Shown here: one piece after another, positions 1-8,487 of the stretch
Numbering within the stretch: position 1 is the first letter of the stretch
How the letters are laid out: each line of letters opens with the position of its first letter
Assembly: GCF_051013375.1 (NCBI RefSeq)
Contig: NZ_CP142125.1
Length of the DNA stretch: 64,000 nucleotides
Strand: one strand, 5' to 3'
DNA from: Kordia algicida
GTDB lineage: Bacteria; Bacteroidota; Bacteroidia; Flavobacteriales; Flavobacteriaceae
Program-made: the position numbers and the translations under genes
Notes under the pieces: model-generated
The model's input: only the letters and a program-made list of their open reading frames with translations
Told to the model about the DNA's origin: nothing
Database searches by the model: none

Positions 1-827
1 TTGTCTGGAAATAGTTCCATTCCAACAATAGTGTGACGAATCAAGTTTTTTAAGAATGTTACTTTTTCTTCTGTAACGCCACCTTCAATAGATTGTTCCG
101 CTCTGTTAGGATTTGCAAAAGCAATATTCCATTGTTGCAAGTTTTCAAACGTAAGGTGCCAACGAATAGGAACGTGTTCGAGTTTTTGAGAAATTCCGAA
201 AATCAATTCAAAAGGTAATTGTTCTTGCACACCTGCATAAGTTGTAAACTGAATTCCAATATTTCTCGCCGCAAGTGCAACATTTAATTCCAATTCTTCA
301 TTGATGTACATAATTCCTAAATCAAGCGCACCACCAAAAGAATTGTATTGCTCTAATTTTGAGTTGATAAATTTTGCATTGGCTCCGATGTGAATGTCTG
401 TCCAAGGAATGTTATAAGCATAGCCCATAGACAAAGCAATTTCGTTTCCTGTGAAGCTTCCTGTTTCGTTTCCTTGTTCGTCATAACCATCAAATTGACC
501 GTAACTTACATACGTAACACCTGCGTGAAATGTTTGCACTCTGCGATCCCAAGTATACGCATACGCCGCCGAACCATAATTTACATCTCCTAAATAGTTG
601 ACATAATTTAATGATAAATGATTGTCCATGGTATAGTTGATACTTGCTGGATTGAACAACGCTTGATTTACATCTTTATCGTAGTTTGTAATTACTTTAC
701 CTCCAAGAGCAGCTTGTCTTGGTGACGATATTAAGTTTAAAAACTGATACGTGTATCTACCTCCGATTTGTGCGGAAGCAAGCGTAGTTATAAACAAAAA
801 AAAGGAAAAGAGGATCTTTTTCTGCAT
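1..827 (-). CDS. porQ: Type IX secretion system protein PorQ (C-terminus beyond window)
   Basis: The minus-strand frame starts at an ATG at 827 and runs off the left edge with 275 complete codons. The translation opens with a signal peptide (MQKKILFSFFLF, cleavage near TLASAQ). It continues with the conserved start of the PorQ/PorV-like beta-barrel family: YQFLNLISSPRQAALGG, then NPASIN and a run of alternating beta strands. PorQ is an outer-membrane protein of the Bacteroidota type IX secretion system, usually about 330-340 residues, so roughly the last fifth is missing. The window also encodes two proteins with type IX sorting domains (at 48.7 and 60.2 kb), which fits. The family call rests on the N-terminal motif and is an inference from memory of the family. 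Confidence 0.85.
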   Translation of the reverse strand, partial: MQKKILFSFFLFITTLASAQIGGRYTYQFLNLISSPRQAALGGKVITNYDKDVNQALFNPASINYTMDNHLSLNYVNYLGDVNYGSAAYAYTWDRRVQTFHAGVTYVSYGQFDGYDEQGNETGSFTGNEIALSMGYAYNIPWTDIHIGANAKFINSKLEQYNSFGGALDLGIMYINEELELNVALAARNIGIQFTTYAGVQEQLPFELIFGISQKLEHVPIRWHLTFENLQQWNIAFANPNRAEQSIEGGVTEEKVTFLKNLIRHTIVGMELFPD

Positions 828-1199
828 GTGTACAAAGTAACTAAAATCTTTATTGAAAACGTTGAGATATTATAAATATTTTACGCCTTCTATAAAATTA
901 TCAGATATTTCTTTTTAATATTTTTTTTCAATAGCAAATCTACACTTTTTATTGATAATCTGTTATTTGCATAGTCTGTATGGTATTTTCTTTTGCTGAT
1001 ATTTTATAAAACCGCACTTGCTTTCTTTGTTTTACATACCATAAGTAGCTTACATTCACGGAAAATACTCTTTAAAAAAGCAGTGTTTTTAGGAGAAGTC
1101 ATAATCTCTTGGTCATAGTTGCAGTTGCTCAACACACTCGCAGTACAGAAAATATTGTTTGGTTTAACAGGTTGGGCAACTGCTTTTTTGAAAAGGTAA
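828..1199. other. AT-rich intergenic region upstream of porQ
   Basis: This is AT-rich sequence between the porQ start and the palindromic element at 1200. It presumably holds the porQ promoter on the minus strand. I see no convincing ORF, RNA gene or clear TAnnTTTG motif. The next 150 bases up to the lon stop are taken up by the element at 1200-1333. Confidence 0.5.
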
Positions 1200-1333
1200 A
1201 AAAGACTGTTTGAAAAGTATAATTTTCGTCAAACCGAACTTGATTCGGTTTCTCATAAGAATGAAAATTCAACTCAATGAGATTCTGGATCAAGTCCAGA
1301 ATGACGTTCCAAAAACTTTTCAAACAGTCTTTT
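1200..1333. repeat. Nested palindromic element (19-bp terminal inverted repeats enclosing two hairpins)
   Basis: A 19-bp sequence at 1200-1218 is repeated as a perfect reverse complement at 1315-1333. Between the arms are a hairpin with arms aaaccgaa/ttcggttt, a 7-bp pair aattttc/gaaaatt outside it, and a hairpin with arms attctgga/tccagaat followed by atgacg. The whole could fold as a branched structure. The minus-strand translation contains VILDLIQNL, a phrase often produced when dispersed bacterial palindromes of this type are mis-called as small proteins. The element begins 18 bp after the lon stop codon, so lon transcripts would run into it. Confidence 0.7.
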
Positions 1334-1351
1334 AAAATTTTTGAGCAACTA

Positions 1352-3814
1352 TTATTTCACTGAAAGTTCTTTGCGGTTTTTTACGTCTTCGTCAGTAATC
1401 GCGTGTTTAATTACTTCGCTCATTTCAGTAACGTAATGGAATGTCAATCCTTTTAAGTACGATTGTTTGATTTCCAAAATATCGCGTTTGTTTTGCGCAC
1501 AAAGAATGATTTCTTTGATGCCTGCACGTTTTGCTGCCAATATTTTTTCTTTGATGCCGCCAACAGGCAATACTTTTCCTCGTAAAGTGATTTCTCCTGT
1601 CATAGCAATATCTTTTTTCACTCTTTTTTGTGTGAATAAAGAAACTAATGACGTTAACATCGTAATTCCTGCACTTGGTCCATCTTTTGGAGTTGCACCT
1701 TCAGGAACGTGAATGTGCACATTGTATTTTGAAAATATTTCTGGTTCTACGCCTAAAAAGTCAGCATTTGATTTCATGTATTCCATCGCAATCGTTGCCG
1801 ATTCTTTCATCACTTTTCCTAAGTTTCCTGTGATGGAAAGATTTCCTTTTCCTTTCGATAAGGTAGATTCGATAAATAGAATATCACCACCAACACTTGT
1901 CCAAGCCAAACCTGTTACAACTCCGGCAACATCATTGTTTTCGTATTTGTTACGTTCCATTCTTGCAGGACCTAATACATCTTCTATGATGGCGTTGGTT
2001 ACTTTTTTCTCATACTTTTCTTCCATTGCAATGGATTTAGCCGCATAACGTACCATTTTGGCAATTTGCTTTTCCAATCCACGCACACCACTTTCACGTG
2101 TATATCCTTCTACAATTTTTTCGAGTTGCTTCTTCCCTATTTTAAGGTCTTTATCTGTCAATCCGTGTTCTTCCAATTGTTTTCCTAACAAATGTTTTCC
2201 CGCAATTTCAACTTTTTCTTCCGTAGTATATCCAGTTACATTGATAATTTCCATACGATCGCGCAAAGCTGGCTGAATGGTACTCAAACTATTCGCTGTT
2301 GCGATAAACATTACTTTTGACAAGTCGTACCCCATTTCCAAGAAATTATCATAGAACTCCGTATTTTGCTCCGGATCTAATACTTCCAACATCGCTGACG
2401 ACGGATCGCCATTGTGACTACTAGATAGTTTGTCAATTTCATCCAACACAAATACAGGATTTGACGTTCCTGCCTTTTTCAAACTTTGAATGATTCTTCC
2501 TGGCATGGCACCAATGTAGGTTTTACGATGTCCGCGAATTTCTGCTTCATCACGCAATCCACCAAGTGAAATACGCACGTATTCTCTGCCCAAAGCTTCT
2601 GCGATCGATTTTCCTAAAGAGGTTTTTCCAACTCCTGGAGGTCCGTATAAACATAAAATTGGCGATTTCATATCGTTACGCAGTTTTAATACCGCTAGAT
2701 ATTCAATAATTCGCTTTTTTACATCTTCCAAACCTGAATGATCGCGATCGAGAATGGTTTGTGCTTTTTTCAGGTTGAATTTGTCTTTGCTGAATTCGTT
2801 CCAAGGCAAATCTAAAAACAACTCCAAATAGTTACGCTGAATGGAATATTCGGCAACTTGTGGATTCATGCGTTGCATTTTTGACAGTTCTTTGTCAAAA
2901 TGCTTCTTCACTTTTTCATCCCACTTTTTATCCTTTGCACGTGTTCGCATTGCTTCAATATCTTGCTCATACGAAACGCCTCCGCCCAATTCTTCTTGGA
3001 TGGTTTTCATTTGTTGTTGCAAGAAATATTCACGCTGTTGCTGATCTAAATCGTGACGAACTTTTGATTGAATGTCGTTCTTCAATTCCAATTGTTGCAT
3101 TTCCAGATTCATAAACTTTAACGTCGCCAAGGCGCGTTGTTTTAAATCGGTAATGGCTAATAGTTCTTGCTTTTCTTTCACAGGCAAGTTCATATTAGAC
3201 GAAATGAAATTGATTAAAAACGAAGAACTTTCAATGTTTTTAATGGCAAAAGATGCTTCCGACGGAATGTTTGGACTTTCCTTAATGATTTGCAATGCCA
3301 AATCTTTAATTGATTCTAATATTGCTTGAAATTCGTCATCTCTAATATCTGGTCGCGTTTCTGGAACTTCTTTTACCGTAGCTTCCATGTATGGCGTATC
3401 GCGCAACAATGTATCTACTTCAAAGCGTTTTTTACCTTGAATAATGATCGTTGTATTTCCATCTGGCATTTGCAACACACGTAAAATTCGTGCTACTGTT
3501 CCTAAGGTATTGATATCATCAAGCGTCGGATTTTCGACAGTTTCATCTTTTTGAGAAACCACACCAATCACTTTTCCGCCATTATTGGCATCTTTTATCA
3601 ACTGAATTGATTTGTCTCTCCCTGCAGTAATTGGAATTACTACGCCTGGAAAAAGTACGGTATTACGCAATGGAAGGATTGGCAAGCTCGGTGGCAATGC
3701 TTCTCTATTAATTTCTTCTTCATCTTCAGGTGTCATCAACGGAATCAATTCCGCATCTTCATCAATAGATTGAAATGACAAACTGTCCATTTTTAAAAAC
3801 TTAGTTTCGCTCAT
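1352..3814 (-). CDS. lon: ATP-dependent endopeptidase Lon (LonA)
   Basis: The 820-residue product has the full LonA layout: an N-terminal substrate-binding (LAN) domain to about residue 230, a coiled linker, an AAA+ module with Walker A GPPGVGKTS near residue 392 and Walker B VFVLDEIDK, and a C-terminal serine protease domain. The catalytic Ser lies in PKDGPSAG near residue 712 and the Lys in GGIKEKI near residue 752. Lon degrades misfolded and regulatory proteins in the cytoplasm. The start MSETKFLK at 3814 gives the usual acidic flavobacterial N-terminal extension before LPILPLRNTVLFPG. The gene stands alone and is divergent from the sigma-factor operon at 4064. All catalytic residues are present. 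Confidence 0.97.
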   Translation of the reverse strand: MSETKFLKMDSLSFQSIDEDAELIPLMTPEDEEEINREALPPSLPILPLRNTVLFPGVVIPITAGRDKSIQLIKDANNGGKVIGVVSQKDETVENPTLDDINTLGTVARILRVLQMPDGNTTIIIQGKKRFEVDTLLRDTPYMEATVKEVPETRPDIRDDEFQAILESIKDLALQIIKESPNIPSEASFAIKNIESSSFLINFISSNMNLPVKEKQELLAITDLKQRALATLKFMNLEMQQLELKNDIQSKVRHDLDQQQREYFLQQQMKTIQEELGGGVSYEQDIEAMRTRAKDKKWDEKVKKHFDKELSKMQRMNPQVAEYSIQRNYLELFLDLPWNEFSKDKFNLKKAQTILDRDHSGLEDVKKRIIEYLAVLKLRNDMKSPILCLYGPPGVGKTSLGKSIAEALGREYVRISLGGLRDEAEIRGHRKTYIGAMPGRIIQSLKKAGTSNPVFVLDEIDKLSSSHNGDPSSAMLEVLDPEQNTEFYDNFLEMGYDLSKVMFIATANSLSTIQPALRDRMEIINVTGYTTEEKVEIAGKHLLGKQLEEHGLTDKDLKIGKKQLEKIVEGYTRESGVRGLEKQIAKMVRYAAKSIAMEEKYEKKVTNAIIEDVLGPARMERNKYENNDVAGVVTGLAWTSVGGDILFIESTLSKGKGNLSITGNLGKVMKESATIAMEYMKSNADFLGVEPEIFSKYNVHIHVPEGATPKDGPSAGITMLTSLVSLFTQKRVKKDIAMTGEITLRGKVLPVGGIKEKILAAKRAGIKEIILCAQNKRDILEIKQSYLKGLTFHYVTEMSEVIKHAITDEDVKNRKELSVK

Positions 3815-4063
3815 ATGTGTGTTCCTCGGTCATTCTGTCATAATAACAGCATGTCCCTTTCTATATTATTTTTATTTTTTAGTGCTTAATCACTTATAAA
3901 TCAACAAAAGTCATTGATTTTAGTAGTCTTAAGCATTGTATAGAAACAATTGTTATGCCAAGCTTTCTTATCAAAAGGGATAAGAATCAAGAAATATTAA
4001 ATTATTTTAGTCCAAACTGTAACAATTGAATTTTTCAATACTCTTTACAATAAACAAAACTTT

Positions 4064-4618
4064 TTGAGCCACCAAAAGTTACATACTGAACAACTCGTTA
4101 CGTTGTGCAAAGAAGGAAACCAGTCTGCGCAAATGGAGATTTACAATCGCTATTATAAAGCGATGTATAATACTGCATTTCGAATTTTAAAAGACAGCGC
4201 AGAAGCAGAAGATGCCATGCAGGAATCGTTTTTAAATGCGTTTCTAAAATTGGATTCTTTTAGCGAAGAAGTTTCATTCGGAGCTTGGTTAAAAAAAATC
4301 GTAGTGAATAAAAGTATTTATCTGTACAAAAAGCAACAACGAAAAAGCGAAGTTTCTATCGACACCATGTTACATAAGGTCGAAGATAATGATGGAGTTG
4401 CTTCAGATGAGGAGTTTACAAGCTTACAGGCTCAAAAAGTATTGCAAACTTTAAAAACACTGAAGGACAATTACAGAGTTTCTTTGACCTTACATTTAAT
4501 TGAAGGGTTTGATTATGAGGAAATCTGTACCATTCTAGATATTAGCTACGCAAATTGTAGAACGATGATATCTCGTGCTAAAGAGAGTTTGCGAAAAAAA
4601 CTTGAAGTATACGTATGA
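4064..4618 (+). CDS. ECF-type RNA polymerase sigma factor
   Basis: The 184-residue protein is a group 4 sigma-70 factor. Region 2 is seen in YYKAMYNTAFRILKDSAEAEDAMQESFLNAF (residues about 24-57, given here as a long match but with core motif DAMQESF). Region 4 has a helix-turn-helix around FDYEEICTILDISYANCRTMISRAKESL. The start is a TTG at 4064: it supplies the expected N-terminal helix (LVTLCKEGNQSAQMEIY), whereas the first in-frame ATG would cut into region 2. The stop overlaps the next start as ATGA (4615-4618), so it is translationally coupled to a probable anti-sigma factor, which likely holds it inactive at the inner membrane. Confidence 0.92.
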   Translation: MSHQKLHTEQLVTLCKEGNQSAQMEIYNRYYKAMYNTAFRILKDSAEAEDAMQESFLNAFLKLDSFSEEVSFGAWLKKIVVNKSIYLYKKQQRKSEVSIDTMLHKVEDNDGVASDEEFTSLQAQKVLQTLKTLKDNYRVSLTLHLIEGFDYEEICTILDISYANCRTMISRAKESLRKKLEVYV

Positions 4619-5178
4619 TGAAAAAGGACAATATTACAAACTTGTTTGACCGATTGAAAGATGATTTTGATGTGGAAACTCCCGATAAAGGACACGAAAA
4701 TCGTTTTTTACAGAAGTTGCAACAACAACAAAATGAAGAAACGGAAAACACTTCTAAACCAGTGATTTTGTTTACTTGGTGGAAACAAATTGCGGCTGCT
4801 TGTGTTATTTTATTAAGTCTCGGAATCTTTATTGGTTCTAATTTTAACGCTTCCGCAGAAGAAACTCAGGTCACTTTTTCGCCAGAAGTAGAAAAATCAC
4901 AATTGTATTTTGCTTCTTTAATTGAAAAAGAACTTGCCAAAGTAAAAGCGGCAGAAGATGAAGATACTAAAGAAATTATTCAAGATGCTTTGCTACAATT
5001 GGAACGCTTAGAGAACGATTATTCAAACCTAAAAAATCAATTGATTGAACGTGGAAACGACAAACGTATTTTGCATGCAATGGTAACTAATTTCCAATTG
5101 CGAATCAATTTACTAGAAAACGTATTGACACAAATAGACGAAATTAAATTATTCAAAAATGAAAACACTATTATATAA
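4615..5178 (+). CDS. Probable membrane anti-sigma factor, coupled to the ECF sigma gene
   Basis: The 187-residue protein has a cytoplasmic N-terminus of about 50 residues, one transmembrane segment (WWKQIAAACVILLSLGIFIG, about residues 57-77), and an acidic, helical periplasmic part with coiled-coil character (EKELAKVKAAEDEDTKEI, LENDYSNLKNQL). No enzymatic motif is visible. The 4-bp ATGA overlap with the upstream sigma factor and the single-pass topology are what anti-sigma factors normally show, so the role is inferred from context; I do not recognise a named anti-sigma domain. Its last 20 bases overlap the start of the next gene (5159), extending the coupling into the surface-protein genes. 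Confidence 0.7.
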   Translation: MMKKDNITNLFDRLKDDFDVETPDKGHENRFLQKLQQQQNEETENTSKPVILFTWWKQIAAACVILLSLGIFIGSNFNASAEETQVTFSPEVEKSQLYFASLIEKELAKVKAAEDEDTKEIIQDALLQLERLENDYSNLKNQLIERGNDKRILHAMVTNFQLRINLLENVLTQIDEIKLFKNENTII

Positions 5179-6250
5179 ACTAACATTACTTGCCTTTTTA
5201 TTGCCTGTTCTAACATTTGCGAATAATGGAAAAGGAAAACTTAAAGGGAAATATACCAAAGAAAAAACCATTACGAAAGAGTATTCTGTGAACGATGATG
5301 CTTTGGTAAAGATTAAAAATAGCTACGGCGCAATTCATATGACTGCTTGGGACAAAAATACGGTTGCGATTGAAGTAGTAATAAAAACCAATGGAAATTC
5401 AGAATCGAAAGTAAAAGAACGCTTGCAGCAAATTGATGTCGATTTTAACAATTCGTCATCAATGGTCAGTGCAAAAACAAACTTTAATAACGGATCAAAA
5501 GCCTGGTGGAAATGGAATAAACGCAACAACGTAAGTGTTACCGTAAATTATACGGTTAAATTCCCTAGAGGAAATGAACTCGATCTTATTAACGATTACG
5601 GTTCTATTTTTGTGAACAAGGCAGAAAATAGAGTTTCGCTCAATTGCGATTATGGTAGCATGGAAATTGGAGAATTACTTGCAGACAATAATTCTTTAAA
5701 CTTCGATTACACAAATGATGTAACAGTTGCCTATATGAAAAGTGGTCGAATTAATGCTGACTATTCTTCTTTTACCTTAAATAAAGGAGGTAATATTGAT
5801 TTGAATGCCGATTATACAAAATCACGCTTTGGAACAATTAATAATATTCAGTACAACTGTGATTATAATACTTTGCAGATAGCGCAAGCGAATAATATAC
5901 AAGGAGCTGGCGATTATTTATCGCTTCGTTTAGGAACTATTACTGGAAATGTAGATTTGACTGCCGATTATGGTTCCATCAAAATTTCTGAAATGACAGA
6001 CGATGCTGGTAATATTAAAATTGAATCAGAATACGCAGGTATTAAAATTGGCTATCAATCTGGTTATCATTTTAACTTTGAGTTCGATTTAGAATATGCT
6101 AGCCTGAAAGGAGACAGTAGTTTTACCATGAACAAAAAACGTGTAGAATCTAGCTCAAAGTACTACCAAGGTTATTACGGAGATAGCAATAGTAGCAACA
6201 ATATTTCGATCAACTCTGAATACGGAAGTGTTCGATTTGAAAAACAATAA
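5159..6250 (+). CDS. Secreted DUF4097-type beta-repeat protein
   Basis: The 363-residue protein has a signal peptide (MKTLLYKLTLLAFLLPVLTFAN). The body is made of short beta repeats, each ending in variants of DYGS or DYxS (NDYGSI, CDYGSM, FDYTND, ADYSSF, ADYTKS, CDYNTL, GDYLSL, ADYGSI, SEYAGI, SEYGSV), a spacing of about 20 residues that suggests a right-handed beta-helix, as in DUF4097 proteins. The function is unknown. It probably sits in the periplasm or on the surface. It overlaps the preceding anti-sigma-like gene by 20 bp and precedes another beta-repeat protein, so it may be a sensor or target of this sigma/anti-sigma pair. Confidence 0.75.
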   Translation: MKTLLYKLTLLAFLLPVLTFANNGKGKLKGKYTKEKTITKEYSVNDDALVKIKNSYGAIHMTAWDKNTVAIEVVIKTNGNSESKVKERLQQIDVDFNNSSSMVSAKTNFNNGSKAWWKWNKRNNVSVTVNYTVKFPRGNELDLINDYGSIFVNKAENRVSLNCDYGSMEIGELLADNNSLNFDYTNDVTVAYMKSGRINADYSSFTLNKGGNIDLNADYTKSRFGTINNIQYNCDYNTLQIAQANNIQGAGDYLSLRLGTITGNVDLTADYGSIKISEMTDDAGNIKIESEYAGIKIGYQSGYHFNFEFDLEYASLKGDSSFTMNKKRVESSSKYYQGYYGDSNSSNNISINSEYGSVRFEKQ

Positions 6251-6293
6251 TAAACATCATCAAAAAATAAACAGACTTAAAAAATCAACAATC

Positions 6294-7034
6294 ATGAAAA
6301 AAACAACAGTATTCATCATCGCATTATTATTAGCAACTACCGTATCTCACGCACAATGGGGCTGGGGAAAAGGAAAGAAAATTAAAGGAAATGGAGACAT
6401 GACCACCATTTCAAGGACGACATCTGATTATGATGAAGTTGCCGTAGCAGGTTCTTTTGACGTAGAATTAGTATCAGGAACTGAAGGAAAAATTACACTA
6501 GAAGGAGAATCTAACTTATTACAATATGTAGAAACCGAAGTAAGTGGCGATAAGTTAAAGATTAAAGTAAAAAAAGGATACAGTTTACGTGTGAGTAACA
6601 ATAAAAAATTACTAATTACTGTTCCTTTTGAAGATTTGAGAACCGTTTCATTATCAGGTTCTGGAGATGTATATACTAAAAATGCAATTATAAAAGCTCG
6701 TAAATTTAAGATGGCTTTGGCAGGTTCTGGAGATATCATTCTTGACGTGGACGCTAGCGATTTGGATATGGCAGTTTCAGGTTCTGGAGACATGACCGCA
6801 CGAGGAAATGCAGATAATGCAGATATCAGATTGGCTGGTTCAGGAGACATTCACGCCTACAAATTAGAAGCCAAAAATGCTGAGGTAAGTTTGGCAGGTT
6901 CAGGTGATATTAGAGTCAACGTAAAGAATAATTTAAAAGCTCGTGTAGCAGGTTCTGGAGATATTACATACAAAGGAAACCCATCTACAGAAGATACGAA
7001 AGTGTCAGGTTCAGGAAGTATTTCTATGAACTAG
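6294..7034 (+). CDS. Head-GIN (DUF2807) secreted protein
   Basis: The start chosen is the ATG at 6294, because it begins a clean signal peptide (MKKTTVFIIALLLATTVSHAQ); the open frame extends 66 bp further upstream without a reason to use it. The mature part matches the putative auto-transporter adhesin head-GIN domain: FDVELVSG, then a beta-helix in which G-S-G-D recurs at about 20-residue intervals (LSGSGDV, LAGSGDI, VSGSGDM, LAGSGDI, LAGSGDI, VAGSGDI, VSGSGSI). About 246 residues. It is last in the sigma/anti-sigma/DUF4097 operon and is followed by a strong terminator. The role is unproven; surface or periplasmic location is inferred. Confidence 0.85.
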   Translation: MKKTTVFIIALLLATTVSHAQWGWGKGKKIKGNGDMTTISRTTSDYDEVAVAGSFDVELVSGTEGKITLEGESNLLQYVETEVSGDKLKIKVKKGYSLRVSNNKKLLITVPFEDLRTVSLSGSGDVYTKNAIIKARKFKMALAGSGDIILDVDASDLDMAVSGSGDMTARGNADNADIRLAGSGDIHAYKLEAKNAEVSLAGSGDIRVNVKNNLKARVAGSGDITYKGNPSTEDTKVSGSGSISMN

Positions 7035-7053
7035 AAGATTCAAAAAAACAGCT

Positions 7054-7087
7054 ATAAAAAAACCACTCAATTTGAGTGGTTTTTTGT
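7054..7087 (+). terminator. Rho-independent terminator of the sigma/head-GIN operon
   Basis: The stem aaaccactcaa / ttgagtggttt is followed by a T tract, 20 bp after the head-GIN stop codon. The left end of the IS3 element lies only about 10 bp further on. Confidence 0.9.
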
Positions 7088-7138
7088 TTGTATGTAGTGT
7101 CTCGTCCTGAAATAGCGTTACACTAAATTTTAAGCGTA

Positions 7139-7525
7139 ATGAAAACAAATTATGTAAAACGTACTCAAAAAGATTATTCATTATCTTTTAAACTCCAAGT
7201 AGTTCAAGAGATTGAACAGGGTAAACTGACACGCTCACAAGTCTTATCAAAGTATGGTATACAATCTGGATCTACCATCAGAACTTGGTTAAAAAAATAT
7301 GGTAACTTTGATTGGCATAATCAAACTCCACTTTCTATGACAAAGACTCCAGAACAAAAGATTTTAGAATTAGAAGAAAAAATCAAACTGTTAGAAAAGC
7401 AGAAGGCTCGTGCAGAACATCTGGCGGAGCGTGCTGACAAGAAAGCTATTTTGTTTGATATGATGATTGATTTAGCAGAAAAAGAGTTTAATATTCCTAT
7501 CAGAAAAAACTCCAAACCCAAGTAA
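7139..7525 (+). CDS. IS3-family transposase OrfA
   Basis: This 128-residue protein has an N-terminal helix-turn-helix of the IS3 OrfA type (YSLSFKLQVVQEIEQGKLTRSQV, with YGIQSGSTIRTWLKKYG) and a leucine-rich coiled coil (ILELEEKIKLLEKQKARAEHL in two halves). It binds the element's ends and regulates transposition. Fifteen bases before its stop codon there is a heptamer A_AAA_AAC (7504-7510) in the zero frame. A -1 slip there would enter the OrfB frame, which is open across the junction, giving the OrfAB fusion transposase. Confidence 0.93.
   Translation: MKTNYVKRTQKDYSLSFKLQVVQEIEQGKLTRSQVLSKYGIQSGSTIRTWLKKYGNFDWHNQTPLSMTKTPEQKILELEEKIKLLEKQKARAEHLAERADKKAILFDMMIDLAEKEFNIPIRKNSKPK
7504..7510 (+). 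promoter_or_regulatory. Programmed -1 frameshift slippery heptamer (A_AAA_AAC)
   Basis: The codons AGA-AAA-AAC of OrfA contain A AAA AAC in the phase needed for tandem slippage. After a -1 shift the frame reads through CTC-CAA-ACC-CAA-GTA-ATC-GAT into the OrfB ATG at 7531 without a stop. This is the normal control point of IS3-family transposition. Confidence 0.8.
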
Positions 7526-7530
7526 TCGAT

Positions 7531-8430
7531 ATGTTTAGAATACATTACAGAGAAAGTATCTCATCTACTTGTGAGTTACTTGGGGTAAGCAGGCAAGTAT
7601 ATTACCGAGCGATACGTTCAAAAGAGAAACGACAGTGTATTGCTAGTGATGTGATAGAGCTGGTTCAATCTGTTAGAATAGAGCAACCACGTATTGGCAC
7701 AAGGAAGTTATATCATATTCTACAAGAGTCTTTACGTAGTTTAGGTGTCGGCAGAGATCGTTTATTTGCTATTTTAAAGGCAAATCATATGTTGATTAAA
7801 CCCAAGCGGAGCTATCATATCACTACTAACTCTCATCATCGGTTTAGAAAACATAACAATGTAATAGAGAATTTAGATGTAAACAGACCAGAACAAGTTT
7901 GGGTAGCAGATATTACCTATGTAGGTAATCGAGCTAATCCCATGTATTTATCGCTTATTACAGATGCATATTCTAAGATGATCGTTGGGTATTATCTATC
8001 CAATACCTTAGCAGTAGATAGTTCTATAAAAGCATTAAAGCAAGCTGTTAAAAACAGAAAATATCCCAAGGAAAGGCTAATACATCATTCTGATAGAGGT
8101 TTACAATATTGTAGTAATCAATATCAAAGAATATTAACTAAGAGTCATATTAAATGTAGTATGACAGAATCCTATGATCCATATCAAAATGCAGTAGCAG
8201 AGCGAATCAACGGAATCTTGAAACAAGAGTTTTTGATGGGCACCTCTAAAATAGACATCAAACTAATGAAGAAAATAGTACAACAGAGTATTAAAGTTTA
8301 TAATACCAAAAGACCGCATTTATCATGTCAAATGCTAACTCCAGAACAGATGCACAAACAAAATAAAGTCAACATAAAAACCTATAAAAGAAAAAACACA
8401 GATAAGACAGCTGTCTTATCTGTGTTTTAA
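7531..8430 (+). CDS. IS3-family transposase OrfB (DDE integrase domain)
   Basis: The 299-residue protein has the OrfB layout: an HTH_21-like region (RIGTRKLYHIL), then an rve-type integrase core with catalytic Asp in VWVADITYVG, Asp in HHSDRGLQYCS and Glu in AVAERINGILKQEF. It cuts and joins the IS ends. The frame is open upstream of its ATG as far as the slippery site in orfA, so the active form is probably the OrfAB fusion; the ATG at 7531 would give OrfB alone. There is no disruption. Confidence 0.95.
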   Translation: MFRIHYRESISSTCELLGVSRQVYYRAIRSKEKRQCIASDVIELVQSVRIEQPRIGTRKLYHILQESLRSLGVGRDRLFAILKANHMLIKPKRSYHITTNSHHRFRKHNNVIENLDVNRPEQVWVADITYVGNRANPMYLSLITDAYSKMIVGYYLSNTLAVDSSIKALKQAVKNRKYPKERLIHHSDRGLQYCSNQYQRILTKSHIKCSMTESYDPYQNAVAERINGILKQEFLMGTSKIDIKLMKKIVQQSIKVYNTKRPHLSCQMLTPEQMHKQNKVNIKTYKRKNTDKTAVLSVF

Positions 8431-8487
8431 CTATTTTTAATCCTAAATAACTGTAACGGTTTTTTAGGACGGGTCATAGTTTTTTTA

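Larger units (their letters stand above)
7098..8476 (+). mobile_element. Complete IS3-family insertion sequence
   Basis: The element is 1379 bp. The left end TGTCTCGTCCTGAAATAGCG and the reverse complement of the right end TGACCCGTCCTAAAAAACCG are imperfect inverted repeats that stay similar through CGTTACA. The trinucleotide TAG is present immediately outside both ends (7095-7097 and 8477-8479), which fits the 3-bp target duplication usual for many IS3 elements. It carries two overlapping-phase transposase frames with an intact slippery site, and DDE residues are present, so it looks functional. It lies between the terminator of the head-GIN operon and the 3' end of a lipoprotein gene, interrupting neither. 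Confidence 0.92.

Noticed and set aside
1129..1323. 64-residue minus-strand reading frame
   Set aside because: It is the translation of the palindromic element (VILDLIQNL phrase) and has no start context or conserved domain.
6428..6850. 140-residue minus-strand frame in the head-GIN gene
   Set aside because: It is a shadow created by the periodic G-S-G-D codons of the true gene.
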